Assembly (NCBI GenBank): GCA_003116995.1
Contig: BDSL01000059.1
Coordinates: forward strand, 248,001 to 312,000
Direction: 5' to 3'
Length of the DNA stretch: 64,000 nt
DNA from: Yamagishiella unicocca
Taxonomy: Eukaryota; Chlorophyta; Chlorophyceae; Chlamydomonadales; Volvocaceae
Shown here: positions 25,201 to 38,900 of the stretch, in pieces
How the letters are laid out: every line of letters begins with the position of its first letter
Position numbering within the stretch: position 1 is the first letter of the stretch
The notes under the pieces: model-generated
Databases searched by the model: none
What the model was told of the DNA's origin: nothing
What the model saw: only the letters and a program-made list of their open reading frames with translations
Position numbers and translations under genes: made by a program

Positions 25201-26928
25201 GGGAACCCCCCGGCGCTGAAAAGTAAAACCGATTAGGGGACGTTGGGGGCGGATGGGGGCGCAGGCGGGTAGCTGGCAGGGGCGGCAGGCGGGGGGGCCG
25301 GGGCAGGGTAGGTGCATCGGTGGCAGGCGTCCGCGGCGTCCTAGGTTCCAGAGCAGTGGATGTGTGTGGGGGGTGTCGCGGGTGCAGGATTCGGGAGCTG
25401 AGCCTGGGGACGCAGGCGGGAGGGCTTGGAATGGGTTGGAGGCATGGGCGGATTGGTGCTGCGTGTTGTGGGCGGCTTGGCGCCGCAGCGGTCGCAGTGC
25501 GGCCTGCAGGACCGCACACGGCATCGGGCCCTTTGCGCGCCCCCCCTGCATCCCGCCCTTTTGTCGCTTACCCAAGACGCGCCTCCAAGCCAGCCTTTCC
25601 CTTGGCCATCACCCACACCTCTCAACGGACATCCCTCCCTCCCTGCCTGCCTCCCCGCCTGCCCCCCCTTCCTCTCCCCGGCCTGGCTGCTGCCCCTCAG
25701 GCCTGCCACGCTCTGCACAAGCTCCGCCTACACGCCGCCCAGCGCGGTCGCTTGTACACGCTGCCCGAGCTGGTGTCGCTGCACGCCGCTCGCCAGGAGG
25801 AGACCCGCGTGGTGCTGGAGGGCTTTGAGCAGGAGATACTGGCGCAGGCGCAGGTGGGCCCCGAGGGGTGGGCCGGGTGGCGGGCCGCGAGGGGTGGGCC
25901 GGGTGGCGGGCCGCGAGGGGTGGGGGTAGGGCCGCGGAGGGTACAGGTCTGAGGGGGAGGGGACATGCGGGGATGTGCGGCTGTCGGGAAGTACCCTGCC
26001 TGGTAACCACCACCACAACCAACACAACCACCACCGCCACCACCACCACCGCCACCACCACCACCGCAACCACCGCAACCGCCACCACAACCACCACAAC
26101 CACCACAACCACAACGACAACCATTCGCGTATGCGCGGGCTGCACTGAAGAATGCGGTTTTGGACACCGGAACCCAATTACCTCCATCCGCCGCTGCCTC
26201 ATACCCACCACGTCCCTCTGGATGGCGTGGTGCCTCGTGCCCTTCCTCCCGTCACCTCCTGGCTGGTGTGCCCGGGCCTCCCGTCCGGCATCACCCCTCC
26301 TGCTCACCTGTCATCTCCTGTCCTGCAATCGCCAAACGTGTGTACCACAACGGCGTCTAGTCGATTTTCCTTTCCAGTGCCGACCCACGGGTCTCCCCTC
26401 ATACCCTCCCGTCCGGTATCAGGACATCCTGCCCACGTGATTCCTCGTGCCCTCTACCATACTACCTTGCCGCCCACGTGTCGCCCCATGTTCACGTGTT
26501 GTCGTACTGTCGCAGGAGGCTTGCATGGCCGCCATGCACCTCATGGAGTCACAGCTGCTGGGAGCCAGGTTGAACGGAGCCACGGCCCCCGAGTGGCAGC
26601 AGGATCCCTTCGGGCCGGGTGGCGGCATGGGTTTCGGAGCACCACCCACGTTCAGCGACCCCGATGCCAGCTCCTACGCGGGCATGTCGGCCTTCGCCGG
26701 CAGCGGCGGCGGAGGCGGCGGCGGAGGCGGCAGCTACGCCAGGTCGATCATGTCGCACGCCCCCGACCACACGGGGGGCGAGTTCGGCTACGCGCTCAGC
26801 GCCGCCCGCCGGTCGTACAAGCGTCGGATCCATGCGTTCGTACGACTGTTGGATTACATGGTGTGCGGGTCGCTGCACGACTTGTTGGTGGACTCGGCGG
26901 CGGACCTCCTGGCGGCGCTGAGCCCGCG

Positions 26929-26975
<47 letters not shown>

Positions 26976-29900
26976 TGGCGCTGCCGGAGGCGGAGGGCAG
27001 CTTCGGCGGCGACGGGCCCCCGGTGGATCCAGATCAAGACGTCATCCTGGATCTGAGTCTGGGCCTGGGGGCAATGGACGGCGAGCCGCCGCCGCCGACC
27101 GAGTGGGGCGTCGACGACGGAGAGTTCTTGATGATCAGCATACAGCTGCAGAGCGGCGAGTCTACGGGGGCCAACGCCGCCGCTGCCGCGGAGCCCAATG
27201 GCGGCGGCGGCGGTTATGGTTATGGTTTACGCGAATCTCGCGACCCTCGCGCCGAACTGAAGGGCGTTTCCGGGGCGAGCAGCCTGGCCGCTGCCGTGCA
27301 CTTCAGCACCAGCGGCGCCGCGGCGGAGCACGGCGAGCTGGTTCTGGTTCCGGAGCCGCGGGAGTTCTTCGCCACGTTCGACCGGATCCACTCCAGCTGG
27401 GTGGCTCAGGTCCAGGCGGTTGCTCGGCTGCTGACGCACCCCAGGCTGCAGGTGCGGCAGCAGGAGGAGCCCCCCTGCCGCCCGCCGCCTAGGGCCTAGG
27501 GCGTTGGGTTTGGGGCCTGCTATGCCCCCGAGTCAGGCATTTGCTGTCCGGAACGCGGCCTCAGAAACATGCCGCGGGTCGAGCCGCTATCAGAAACACA
27601 GCGCGCATTACGTGGTCCGGTACGACGCCGTACAACCTGACGATCTCACGACGCCCGCGCGACCCCTGGATATCCGCCTCCTCCCCCCCGGGGGCGGTAA
27701 GCGGTTCTTTTCTGTAAGCCCCGCCCACGGGGGGCAAACAATCCCAGCACCCCTCGAAACAATACCCGAATGCCCCCCCCCGGTTCCATCTCCCACGAAG
27801 CGTATTGCTCGATGGCCACGTGGCGGCGCTGCTGGGACGTACGGTAGATCACCAATCAGCGCCCCGCCCCGCCCCGCCCCAACCCTTCGTGCCCCTCATT
27901 TGCTAAACGGGTTCCTTCGCTGCCCCCCCCTCCGCCTCGCTGCTTCCAACGACCATGCGTCAACTATCCTGTCCCTGTCGCGTAAACGGTTTTCATCCCC
28001 CCCCCCCTCCGCCTCGTTGCTTCCTACGCAGGACTTCATGGAGCTGCCGCTGGACAGCAAGGGGGTGGACGAGGAGGGCTTCAACGAGATCCTCCTGGGC
28101 TCGGCATACGCCCGGGTCGCCGGCTCCGTGCAGGGTCGCCTGCGCGCCATCATGGACGAGGCGGGCGCACTCAAGCGGACGTTCGACGAAATCAAGTGAG
28201 GCGCAGGCGGGCGCGGCCTAGTGCTGTGCGCCTTACAACGGGCCGTAGTACTGTCTTAAATTTTGAATTTTTCCGCCAATTTACCGGTAGCAGCACTCCG
28301 AGCGGGAGCGATTTCGTCTCGCGTCCGCCCGTACACCCGCCTATACACCCATCCACAGCGGCGCACTGTCCCGTCACCTGCTTGCCTCCCAACGCCCCTC
28401 CCAACGCCCCTCCCAACGCCCCTCCCAACGCCCCCCCAACACCGGCCCTCTCCGCAGGGAGTCGTCCCTGTCCTGCCGGCCGGTGGACGAAGAGGCCCTC
28501 CGTGCCGCCTGGGAGGCCGGGCAGCACGACCTGGAGATGTACCGCAGCGAGATGACGACCGTGCGGCAGCGGCTGGACGCGGTGCTGGGGATACCGCCGT
28601 ACAGGTATGTATCGTCGTACGGAATGCCGTAAATGTACGGGGAGCGGAGTGGATTGGGGTTGGGGTCTGGGGTATGCTAGGCGAGCGTGGCGTGCTCCAT
28701 ACCTGGCCGTAGCCGCCAGCGGGGTTTGTTTTCCCACCGCCCACGTCATCACCACATCATCATCACGTCATCATCACATCATCATCACATCATCATCACG
28801 TCATCATCACATCATCATCACGTCATGCGGCGACTCCTAGTCTCCCTGAGCGTGATCATTCCCCTACCTCCCCCACCCCCTGGTCACCCCCCCACCCTCT
28901 CCTGCCCTGTCCTGTAAACGGTTTTTATGCTCCCGCCCCCCCCCCCGCCGTCCGTTCTAAACGGTTTTTCTCGCATTCACGGGTCTTCCTCGAACCCCCC
29001 CCGCCGTGGATTCGCAGATTATCTTACACCCCATCTTAACCTTGAAACTTTCCGGACCTCCCGACCCCTCAGGCAGCTGGGCGTGCTGCGGGCGGAGCTG
29101 ACCGACCTCGTGGCGGCACTTCGGCCCCCGCCGGAGCTCGCGCTGGCGGCCCTGGCGGCGCTGCTGCCTCGCCTGGCCGCCTCCACACACGACGCCTTCA
29201 TCGGCACAGTGCACTCCGCCACACGGCGACTCAACCACGTGGGTGTACGGCGCCGTTGGTTTCGGCGCGCAGGGCGCGTGGGGTGCGGGGTGAAAAACAC
29301 ACAGGGCTGGGTCTGAGAGGGGTCGTACGCCGGCCAGGGAAGAGGGGCAGCCTCGGTGGGAGCTTTAGCTACTCTATGACGTTTTCACACACGACGTACG
29401 ATAACATCTTCGTGATTTCGATCTGCCCCGTCCAGGTCCCAACCTCCGCCGACGAGCTGTCCGACTTCCTGGGCTTCCTGGCGGTCTGCGAGGCGCGGAA
29501 GGCGGCCCTGGACAAGGAGTACGAACTGGTGGGTAGTACGGCGTGGTGGTGGCGGGTGGTACGAGTGTACGAAGAGGACGTTGGAGGGTGTGTAGCTTCG
29601 TGGTGCTTCTAGGTGGCAGGGTGGGGAAGGAGGGTGCACCAAGTCTTTGGCCGTCGGGCCCCGTCCCCCTCCCTTCGCTCGTGCTGCTGCCGCCGCTGCT
29701 GCCGCCGCTGCTGCCGCCGCTGCTGCCGCCGCTGCGCGCCCGCTCCTTCCTCCCCCGCCGCCCCCTCACGACTGGCCGCCACGCGACCTCCACAGGTGGT
29801 GGCGCACTACGAACTCATCCACGACTTCGGCATCAAGGTGCCGGAGATGCAGGTGCGGCCAGCCTCTGGTGGTGGGGGTAGTGGGGGATGGTGGGGCCGC

Positions 29901-32900
29901 AAGGGCCAGAACGAATGAGTCGACATTAATGGTGGCGGTGGATGGCAGCGGCGGATGGGAGGTGTCCTTGTCCTTTCCGCGGGCTTCGTTCGCACCCCTG
30001 ACCGTGTGTGTATGCTCCCCGCCCCGCCACCCTCGCCGAACCTTTAACCCCCCGCTCCCCCGCAGGCTGCCGCCTACGCCACCCTGGACCGCGACTTCGC
30101 CGCTCTGCGTGACGCCATGTGGGCCGCGGACAGCTCCAGGTGGGGGCCTGGGGGGGGGGGGGCATAAAGACCCGGGGCTGGGGGGGATATAAAGACACAG
30201 GGTTAGGGGTTGGGTAAAGGATAATCCGCGAATCCATGGCTGGAGGGGGGGCCAGCCAGGGAACGCCTGGGGGATGCAGGCAGTTGGTGCAGGTGGGGTG
30301 GGTGTGCGAGGGGACCTCTCCGGCGCGGTGCTCGTCGTGTAATGTCAGGCCGCCGAGAGACGCGCAGCAGCCGGGATCTGAACAATCGGCGTTCATGCCA
30401 TGCAGGGAGCGGTTGGTGGACTTGTACGGCATGGAGCTCAAGATTCAGGTGGAGCAGATCCTGAAGCAGGTGCGCGAGGGACGGGGGGCAGCCAGCAACT
30501 CAGCTGACGGCTGGCGGCGGTGGCGGGAAGGGTTGGGGGGGGCCGTGCGCTAACATTCGGCAGGGAGAGAGGGAAAGAGGGCGGGGGATTGGGGGCGTGC
30601 TGGCTGCCGTGCCGTGCTGGGAGGTGGCCTCGAGATCCTTGCATCTGGCAGGACGTAAACCCGTGCTGCCCCCCTCGCCCCCCCGCGACCCCAACACCCC
30701 GACCCCCCGTCCTGCCGTGCGAGATCCAGGTGACGTCCATCTCGATCCAGGCGCAGCACGACATGATCCTGGACGAGCGCTCCGACCCCGAGGTGGTCCT
30801 GCACTACACCGGGCGGCTGCTGGAGCGGGTCACCAGCCTGCAGGTCCGTACGGCGTCCAGGGAGGGGAGGGTAAAGAGTAATCCGCGAATCCAGGGAGGG
30901 GAGGGGCGCGTAAGAGGCGGGGGCGAGGGTCCCGAGTGCATCAGCGCAGCCGCCTAGTCCGCGTGTTTTTTCAGCGTACCGCTACCCCGGGGGCGGTCCG
31001 TGTTAGTTGACCTCCGAGGCCGCCCTCCCACCTCCTTCTCCGTCGTCGGTTCACCGCTTTACTCCCTGGCCGCCCTCCGCAGGCCCAAGCGGACCGCATT
31101 CAAGGCCACCAGCGGACATTCAAGATCGACGAAACACGGTGAGGCACCCCGGGCAGCCGCAGCAGTAGGGCGCAGGCCTCCTCCCCTACGTCCCCCGAAT
31201 CCCGAATCGCTCCTTGCTGTTTGTTGGTCCCCTGCTCGACACCACACCACACTGCTTGCGTTGCCTTCACACCGCTCCCAACCTGCCCGTGCGCATGTGT
31301 TTCGTTTCACCCCCGGCCCCCTCCTTCCCCCACCTCCCCCCGCCCCTTCCGCCAGCTTCTCCGAGCTGGAGGACTGTCATGAGGACGTGGCTCTGCGCCA
31401 CCTGATGTGGACCTGCGTGCGCGACTGGGCGGACCTCACCACCCACTGGCTGGAGTGGCCCTTCGATCAGCTGCAGCCGGGAGTCATGGAGGAGCAGATC
31501 GGCAGCTTCAGCAGGGCGGTGTTCAAGATGGAGAGGGGGCTGGTGCCGAACAAGGTGCGCTGGGGTTACAGAAAAAAGACCGGTTACTTGGCATGGGAAG
31601 TGTAGCTGGTGCATAGGCTTCGGACACCGGGAGGCGCGCGCGCATGCTGTTGGAGGGGTAGGGAGGGGTAGCGAGAAGACCCGGTGGGGCGGGGGGTGGG
31701 ATGTAAAACCCGGTGGTAGGGGGGGAGGGCGGGTTTGCAAAACCCGGTGGTAGGGGGGCCGGGGGGTGTATAAAAACCGGGGGCGGGGTGGGGTTGCAAA
31801 ACCCGGTGGTAATAGGCCCCGAGGGGAAGGTCAGGGTGCAACACGGGGGTGCCACAACGGGATGCTGGTTCTGCCAAACGAGAGGCCGGGTTGATGGGGC
31901 TGACGGGTGGCGAGAGGTCGGGCCTGTCGTTCGCTGCCCAGAGGCCCTAACACACGCAGGCGTTGCACTCCCACAGAGGCGCCGTCCCCTACACGCTTAC
32001 AGACACATACACAACTCCGACCGTGGAGCAATCCCCGGACCCGCCTCCCGCCTGTCCTGCCCTCCCCCCCTCGTGTTCCGGTCGCAGATTGTCCCCCGGC
32101 TGCGGGCGGAGGTCAACTACTGGCGCGACCTGGTGCCGCTGGTGGCGGCGCTCCGAAACCCCCACCTCAAGGAGCGCCACTGGGTCAAGGTGCGCAGCCG
32201 GGGGGGTGGGGGGCATAGAAACCGTTGACGCGCAGCGGGGGGGCCGGGGGGGCGCCGAGGGGTGGCGCAGTGGCCTGGCCCGGGGGGAAGGGGAGGTGGC
32301 GAGAAGATCCGGTCACACGACATAGGAAACGGAGGGCAGGAACGAACCAAACGAAAGTCCCCGGATGTCCGTGTGGGTGCTGACTCACGGGCTTTCCCCA
32401 CATACCCCATGTCCGGGTCGCCCTCGCTGCCCGCCCCCACTCCCCCCGCGCCTCCTACCCTCCCTACCCCCGGGTTTTGTCTTTCATACTCAGGGTTTTC
32501 CTTGCAACCCTACCCTCGCTGCCTCTCCCCCCCCCAGGTGAACACCGCGGTGAACCGCTTCATCGACCGCAACGACGACCTCACGCTGCAGGCGCTGCTG
32601 GACATGAAGGTCGGTTGGGCGGGCGGTTGGGCGGTTGGGCGATATTAGGTTGGACTGCTTTGGCTGGAGTTGGTTGGGTACCGTGTGCGCCGCCGCCACC
32701 ACGACTGCTGAATGCATACCCTCCCAACCCCTCCCAACCCCCACCCTCCCCCCTTCCTCTCCGGATTCGCGGATTATCCTTTACCCCCTGCCTCTTCCCC
32801 CCTCACCCCCCTCACCCCCCTCACCCCCACGTGCCCCCACAGCTGCTCTCCGTGCGCGAGGCCGTATCGCTCATCTCCACTGAAGCCACCCAGGAAGCGG

Positions 32901-35900
32901 CGCTAGAGACCCTGCTGGACAAGGTAGGCCGGGCAGGCTACCAACCCCCCCGCCACCCGCCACCCGCAAGATTCCCCCCGCGCCACCCCGCCAGCCGTAC
33001 CTCACGCGTACGACACCACCACCGTCGTACCTCCCATACCTCCCCCGCCAGACCGTTTCCAAAGACTGTTTGCCAGCTACCGGTAGTCCGTTTCTTTACC
33101 CATCATGGCCGATTCGCGTGTTTCCTCTCTACCCCCACCCCACCCCGCCCGGGTTTCTGCGCTACTCCCCGCCTCCGCGCCCCCCCCCCTCTAACCCGGG
33201 CTTCCTCTCCTACCCCTCCCCCGCCCCCAAACCCTGTATGCGCCTCTCTCCCCCCCCACACACCCGGCAGATCGTGGACAAGTGGCGGCACGTGGAGCTG
33301 GCCCTCAAGCCGTACAAGGCCCTGAAGGACACGTACGTGCTGGGGGGCGTGGACGAGGTGCTGGCGGTGCTGGAGGACAGTGCGGCGGTGATGGCCACCA
33401 TCAGCGCGTCAAGATACGTGGCGGGAATTCGGTGAGGAGGGCGGGGGTAAGGGGGGTTTTCGGAGCCTGCCGTCGTGCCGTGCCTCTGGGTGAGCTCTCC
33501 CTCCCTGGACCGGGCGGCCGCAGTGGTCGTCGCCTCCGGCTGCCAGGGGGCGGTGGCTGCAAGGGGGCGGCTAGTCGTTGCGTTTCGTGGGTTTCAGCAC
33601 CCCACCACCCGTGTCCCATCGCTCCCCCCTCCGCGAGGTGAACGCCGACCATGCGCCAGCTGTCCTGTCCTTGTCGCGTCAACGGGGGTTTTGCCTCCCC
33701 CCCCGCTTCCCCCCGCTCCCTCCCCCGCTTTCCCCCCGCTCCCCCGCAGCGGCGACGTGGAGCGGCTGGACAAGCAGCTGCGGCTGTTCGGGGACACGTT
33801 GGACGAGTGGCTGGACGTACAGCGCCAGGTGGGGGGGGGCGGGCGGCTGGCGGGAGGGTGGGCGGAAGGGAGGGTCGGCTGCGAGGCTGGCTGCTGCTTT
33901 ACTTTCGGCGACAAGCAAGGAGAGAGAGGGGGCGGCGTCATTACGGAGCCAACTTCCCATGCCCCCTCTCCCTCTTCCTCACCCTCACCCTCCACCGCCC
34001 CACTTTCCGCGCCTCCTCCACACCCGCCTCATCCGCCACTTGGCCTTCCCATGCCTAGCCACCCGCCACCCGGTGCTCACCCCCTTCCAAACCTCTTCCC
34101 CCCCTCGCCCCCACTCCCCCCAGCCCTCCTCCTACCCTTCCGGCCCCCCCGCCCCCTTCCAAACCTCCTCCCCTCTTCCCCCTCTCTCCCCGCGCCCCTC
34201 CCACCCTTCCGCCCCCCCCCCGCAGTGGCTCGCCCTTGAGCCCATCCTCACCACCGCGGACATCATGCGGCAGCTGCCCTCCGAGGCCAGGTCCTTCGCG
34301 GCTGTGGACCGGCAGCTCAAGGAGATCAACCGCAAGGCCAAGGACAGACCCAACGCGCTGCAGGTGCGGGGCCGGAGGGGCGCCAGCAGGGGCGGTGGCA
34401 TAGAAACCGTTTACGCGACAGGGGCAGGATAGCTGGCGCATGGTCATCGGACACCGATTTTGCGGGCGCATGGCGGGGCATCTTCCTCAGCTTATACCTC
34501 ATCTTATCTTTTTATGTCCCTGTCCCCATGGACTTGTGCGGGGCGGGCGGGGCGCCAGCAGGGGCGTGAGGAAGCCCGGTTACACGACGTAGGAGACGTA
34601 GGAAGGTGATGACGCGGCAGGGTGATTGTAACCGTGCGTGTTTACCCCCCCCCGCCCCGCCTGGGTGCTTTATCCGGTGATGGTGCGGTAGGGTGATTGT
34701 AACCGTGCGTATTTACCCCCCCCCTCCGCCCCCCGGCGTACTTCATCCGGTGATGACGCATGAGAGTGTCTTTGGAACCCTCACAAAACCCACCCTTCCC
34801 CGCCGCCCCCACACCTGCTCCCCCGTCCCCCAGGCGGGCACCCAGCCGGGCCTCCTGGAGCAGCTGCGCCGCTGCAACGAGGCCCTGGAGGGCGTGTCCA
34901 AGAACCTGGAGGTGTGGGGGCTGTTGTGAAGAGCAGGAGGGGGGGGACCTGGAAAGCCCGGAGAGCAGGAGGGGGGGCTTCGAGGAAGACCCGTGGAGGG
35001 GGGGCGGGGGCTGGAAAGTGACGTGTTAGCCTGGGGGGCAGAAACGGGGGGGTCCGTTCCGGCCCGGCCGGCCTGGGCCGCTAATGCCCGCGCGCTGCCG
35101 CCGCTACTCCCCCCTGGCGCGTTGGCAGGACGGCCCCCTTGCTTCATTGGCCTGACCTCCCTCCCCTCCCTCCTGGGACCCCCATCGTCATCGCCCTTGG
35201 TTTGTCGGCCTTGGATTCGCGGATTGCTTGATACCCTCCCCCCCAAACCGCCCACATCCCCAATTCCAATATGGTGCCCCCGTCCTCGCCCCCCCTCCAG
35301 GCCTACCTGGAGGCCAAGCGCACCGCCTTCCCGCGCTTCTACTTCCTGTCTAACGACGAGCTGCTGCAGATCCTGTCGCAGTCCAGGAACCCGCAGGCGG
35401 TGCAGCCGCACCTGCACAAGGTGGGTGTGTGCGCGTGTGTGTGTGCGTGTGTGTGTGTGCGGGGGGGAGAAGCCCGTGTACTTTCCCCCGTGTACTTAGG
35501 AAGCCGCAAAGCCCGGGGTGGGGGGTAGGAGGTGCGGGAAACCCGATGAAACAACACATTCAAAAAGAGAATGAAGAATGGCTGGGGCCCGGGTGCAGGA
35601 GTAGACGCGAGCTAGGTGGTACGCTGCCCCTTGCTGCCTGCCTGCCTGCCTGAGGGGGCCCATCCTCCCGCCCCGCATCGCTCCGCACCGCTTCTCAGTC
35701 CCTCCCGCCCCGCCCCGCGTCCGTCACGCCCCGCGCCTGCTCCGGTCGCACGCCAGTGCTTCGACGGCATTCGCTCCCTGGACTTCGGCGACGACACGCG
35801 CTCCAACGACATCCTGGCCATGATGAGCGGCGAGGGGGAGCGGGTGGCGCTGGGGAAGAACCTCAAGGTGCGGCGGGGGGGGGCGGGGGGGGGGGGAGAG

Positions 35901-38900
35901 GAAAACCGCGCTCCAGGCCGCCGTTGTAAATCTCTTTCTGGCGCAGCAAGAGCTCCTTGCGTAATCGACACGTTGTATTACTTTGCTGCTAAGCAGCGAG
36001 AATTCCATGGATATCGACTTGTCTGTTGTGTATTGCCGGCACCTCCCCCAACCTCCCCCCAGGCATCTCGAAACTTCTTTTCTAAACGGTTTTTCCTCGC
36101 ATCCACGGGTCTTCCTCGAAACCCTCCCCGCAGGCTCGCGGCAGTGTGGAGCAGTGGCTGGGCAGCGTGGAGGGAGCGATGAGGGCCGCGGTGCGCGGTG
36201 CCGCCAGGAGGGCAAACCGGGAGTACGTGGGCGGCGAGGGGCGCTGGGACTGGGTGCGCGGCACGCCGGCGCAGCTGGTGGTCGTGTGCTCCAACATCCA
36301 CTGGTGCAGGGTGGGTGCGGGGGGATGGGGGGGCTGGGGGAGACCCGTGGGTCGGCAGGTGAGAGGAGGGCGGCTAAGAGGAGGCGGGGCGGGGCTGGGT
36401 GAAGGTGGAGCTGTGGTGGGTTTGGGATGCAAGGCGGCGCAGCTTGGGGCTGGGCAGGTCGTGTGCCTGTGTAGTTGAGGGGTCACGCCAGGTGGATGAA
36501 GGGGCGGGGACAAGGTGGGGCGGGGTTGAGGTGGCTCCTTCCCAGCGCCGTCCTCGGCCTCCTGCATGCCTGGGATCAGCAACCCCCTCTCGCCGCCTAA
36601 ACCCTATAATCCTCGCTTACCCCCCTTACCCCTCTTACCCCTCTTACCCCTCTTACCCCTCTTACCCCTCAGTCCGTGGAGTCGTGTTTCCGCGCCCGGG
36701 ACCCCATCAGCGCGCTGGACGAGCTGCACGCCGTCTGCGCCTCCCATCTGTACGACCTGACGAATGTCGTACGCGGCGCCAACATCACCCTCCTGGAGCG
36801 CAAGGTGCTGGTGACGCTGATCACCACCGACGTGCACAACCGCGACGTTGTGGACTCGCTCATCCAGCGCGGCTGCACCAGCTCGGCCGATTTCACGTGG
36901 TCAATGCAGCTGAGATACGAATACGAATCGTCGGGCTCGGGGGCGGTTGGCGCCGGGTTGGGCGGCGAGCACGCGGTCGGCGGCGGCGGGGCGGGCGGGG
37001 GCATCGGCGGCTTCACCATGGGCCTGCTGGGCCCTGCACCCATCCTGCAGGACGAGGTGGTTATACGACAGGTCACGTCAAAGTGAGTGGGGCCGTTGGC
37101 CGACAGTTTGTACGGCACACGCCGCGTCGAGAGCGACCCACTTGAGAGCGACACCCCCCCCGCTCCTGTTACGCCATCGAGCCCCAGCAGTGTGTGTTTT
37201 GAGCAACGAGCTATTGCCCTCTATGCGCTGTCTCCCCGCCCCCCCCCGCCCCTACCTCACCCCGTCCACCCCGACCCAACCACCCCGCTGCCTCCTCCCT
37301 CCCGTCCTCCCCCCCCCCCGACGACCATGCGCCAACTATCCTGTCCCGTTGCGTATTACGGTTTTTATACCACCCCGTTCTTTTATTGTAACCCCCCAGG
37401 TTCTACTACGGCTTCGAGTACCTGGGCGCCCAGCCCCGCCTGGTCATCACCCCCATGACCGACCGCGCCTACATGACCCTCACGGGGGCGCTGCACATGA
37501 GGCTGGGAGGCGCGCCGGCGGGACCAGCGGGTGAGCGCGGGTTTCGGGGTTTCGGAGCTGTACGACCTCCTCCTCCTTGGTGGATCAACCTGGCCCTCCC
37601 CCTTCGGTCGCCTCATTTGGGTCAATGGGCGGCGCCCCTCGGCGATGACAGCCGCCCCGCAGGGCAGTGGATAGTTCCTGGCCCGGCACGGCGTGCCGTT
37701 TACGTGCGTGTGTGTGTGTGTGTGTGGCATACACACCCGATAATACCCCGCCGCCGCCGAGTTGTCACCCCGCCGACCCGTGGGTCGCTCGCGCAGGCAC
37801 CGGCAAGACGGAGACGGTCAAGGACCTGGCCAAGGCCCTCGGGGTGCAGTGCGTGGTGTTCAACTGCGGGGACAACCTGGACTTCAAGTGCGGCAGTTGG
37901 GGGTTGGCGGTTGGGGTGGCTGCGGGTTGCCGTACGTCCGTACCGTGGCCCATTTCCCGCTCGAGCAAAGGGGCCTGCGACACCCCCTTCCCCCAACCAC
38001 CGCCGCCTGTGTCGCTTTCCTTCCCTCCCAACCCTCCCCTCACCCAATCCCTCACTCTCCCCCTTCCGATCCCAACCCAACACACCCACACATACACTGG
38101 GCCGGGATTTCGCTTCCTGGTTAATCCTTTGTGGATATTACACCCACCCACCCCCAGGTTCGTTCCCAAATGCCTGTATGTCCCAAACGGATTGTCACGC
38201 TTGCACGGGTTGTATTCCGCCCACCCCCTAGGTTCATGCGCAAGTTCTTCAGCGGCCTGGCGCAGGCTGGCGCCTGGGCCTGCTTCGACGAGTTCAACCG
38301 CATCGACATCGAGGTGCTCTCCGTGGTGGCGCAGCAGGTGGGTGACAGGGCTGCATGTCCCCGGTGCGGCGGTTCAGGGCCCCCAGGAGCGACGGGAGGC
38401 GGGTGGAACCTGCCGGTGGCGAAAACACGTATGATTTCCTAGCCCCTGCCTCTCAACCCCCCGTCCCACCCCCCGGCCCCTCTTCCCAAGCGGGTCGTTT
38501 TGCAACCCACCGAACAGTACCAAACGGTGTCCTAATCGCCTTCCTAATTCACGGGCTTTCCTCACAAACGCACCCCCCCGCCCCGTTTCCTATGCCGTGT
38601 AACCGTTTGGTCTTCTCGCCACCCCCTCCTCCGTTTCCTATGCCGTGTAACCGTTTGGTCTTCTCGCCACCCCCTCCTCCGTTTCCTATGCCGTGTCATC
38701 GTTTGGTCTTCTCGCGCCCCCACTTCCCCCCCAGCTGCATGCCATCCAAGCCGCTCTGCGAGCCTGCGCGGAGCGGTTCGTGTTCGAGGGCACCGAGATT
38801 CGGCTGCTTCCCTCCTGCGGCGTCTTCGTGACCATGAACCCGGGCTACTCGGGCCGCACGGAGCTGCCGGACAACCTGCAGGCAGGCACCGGGGGGAGGA

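Larger units (their letters stand above)
23229..27451 (+). other. Dynein: tail region
   Basis: Exons 23229-23390, 24125-24256, 24979-25092, 25701-25853 and 26516-27451. They encode recognisable dynein tail sequence ([53 protein letters not shown]). The last exon is unusually long: 312 codons carrying poly-Gly, a run of 15 prolines from the CCG repeat at 26929-26975, and acidic spacers. Conserved dynein sequence ([20 protein letters not shown]) is embedded in it. Confidence 0.85.
28032..36310 (+). other. Dynein: tail-linker exons
   Basis: Exons: 28032-28195, 28458-28604, 29073-29238, 29436-29528, 29796-29852, 30066-30139, 30406-30469, 30730-30843, 31083-31138, 31356-31554, 32088-32189, 32538-32609, 32843-32923, 33271-33431, 33750-33828, 34226-34363, 34834-34911, 35301-35420, 35757-35867, 36134-36310. 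The linker is the mechanical lever that swings over the AAA ring. Diagnostic blocks are [11 protein letters not shown] (32088-32189) and [20 protein letters not shown] (35301-35420), close to the family signatures. Exons are short (56 to 199 bases) with phase consistent at every junction. Confidence 0.92.
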
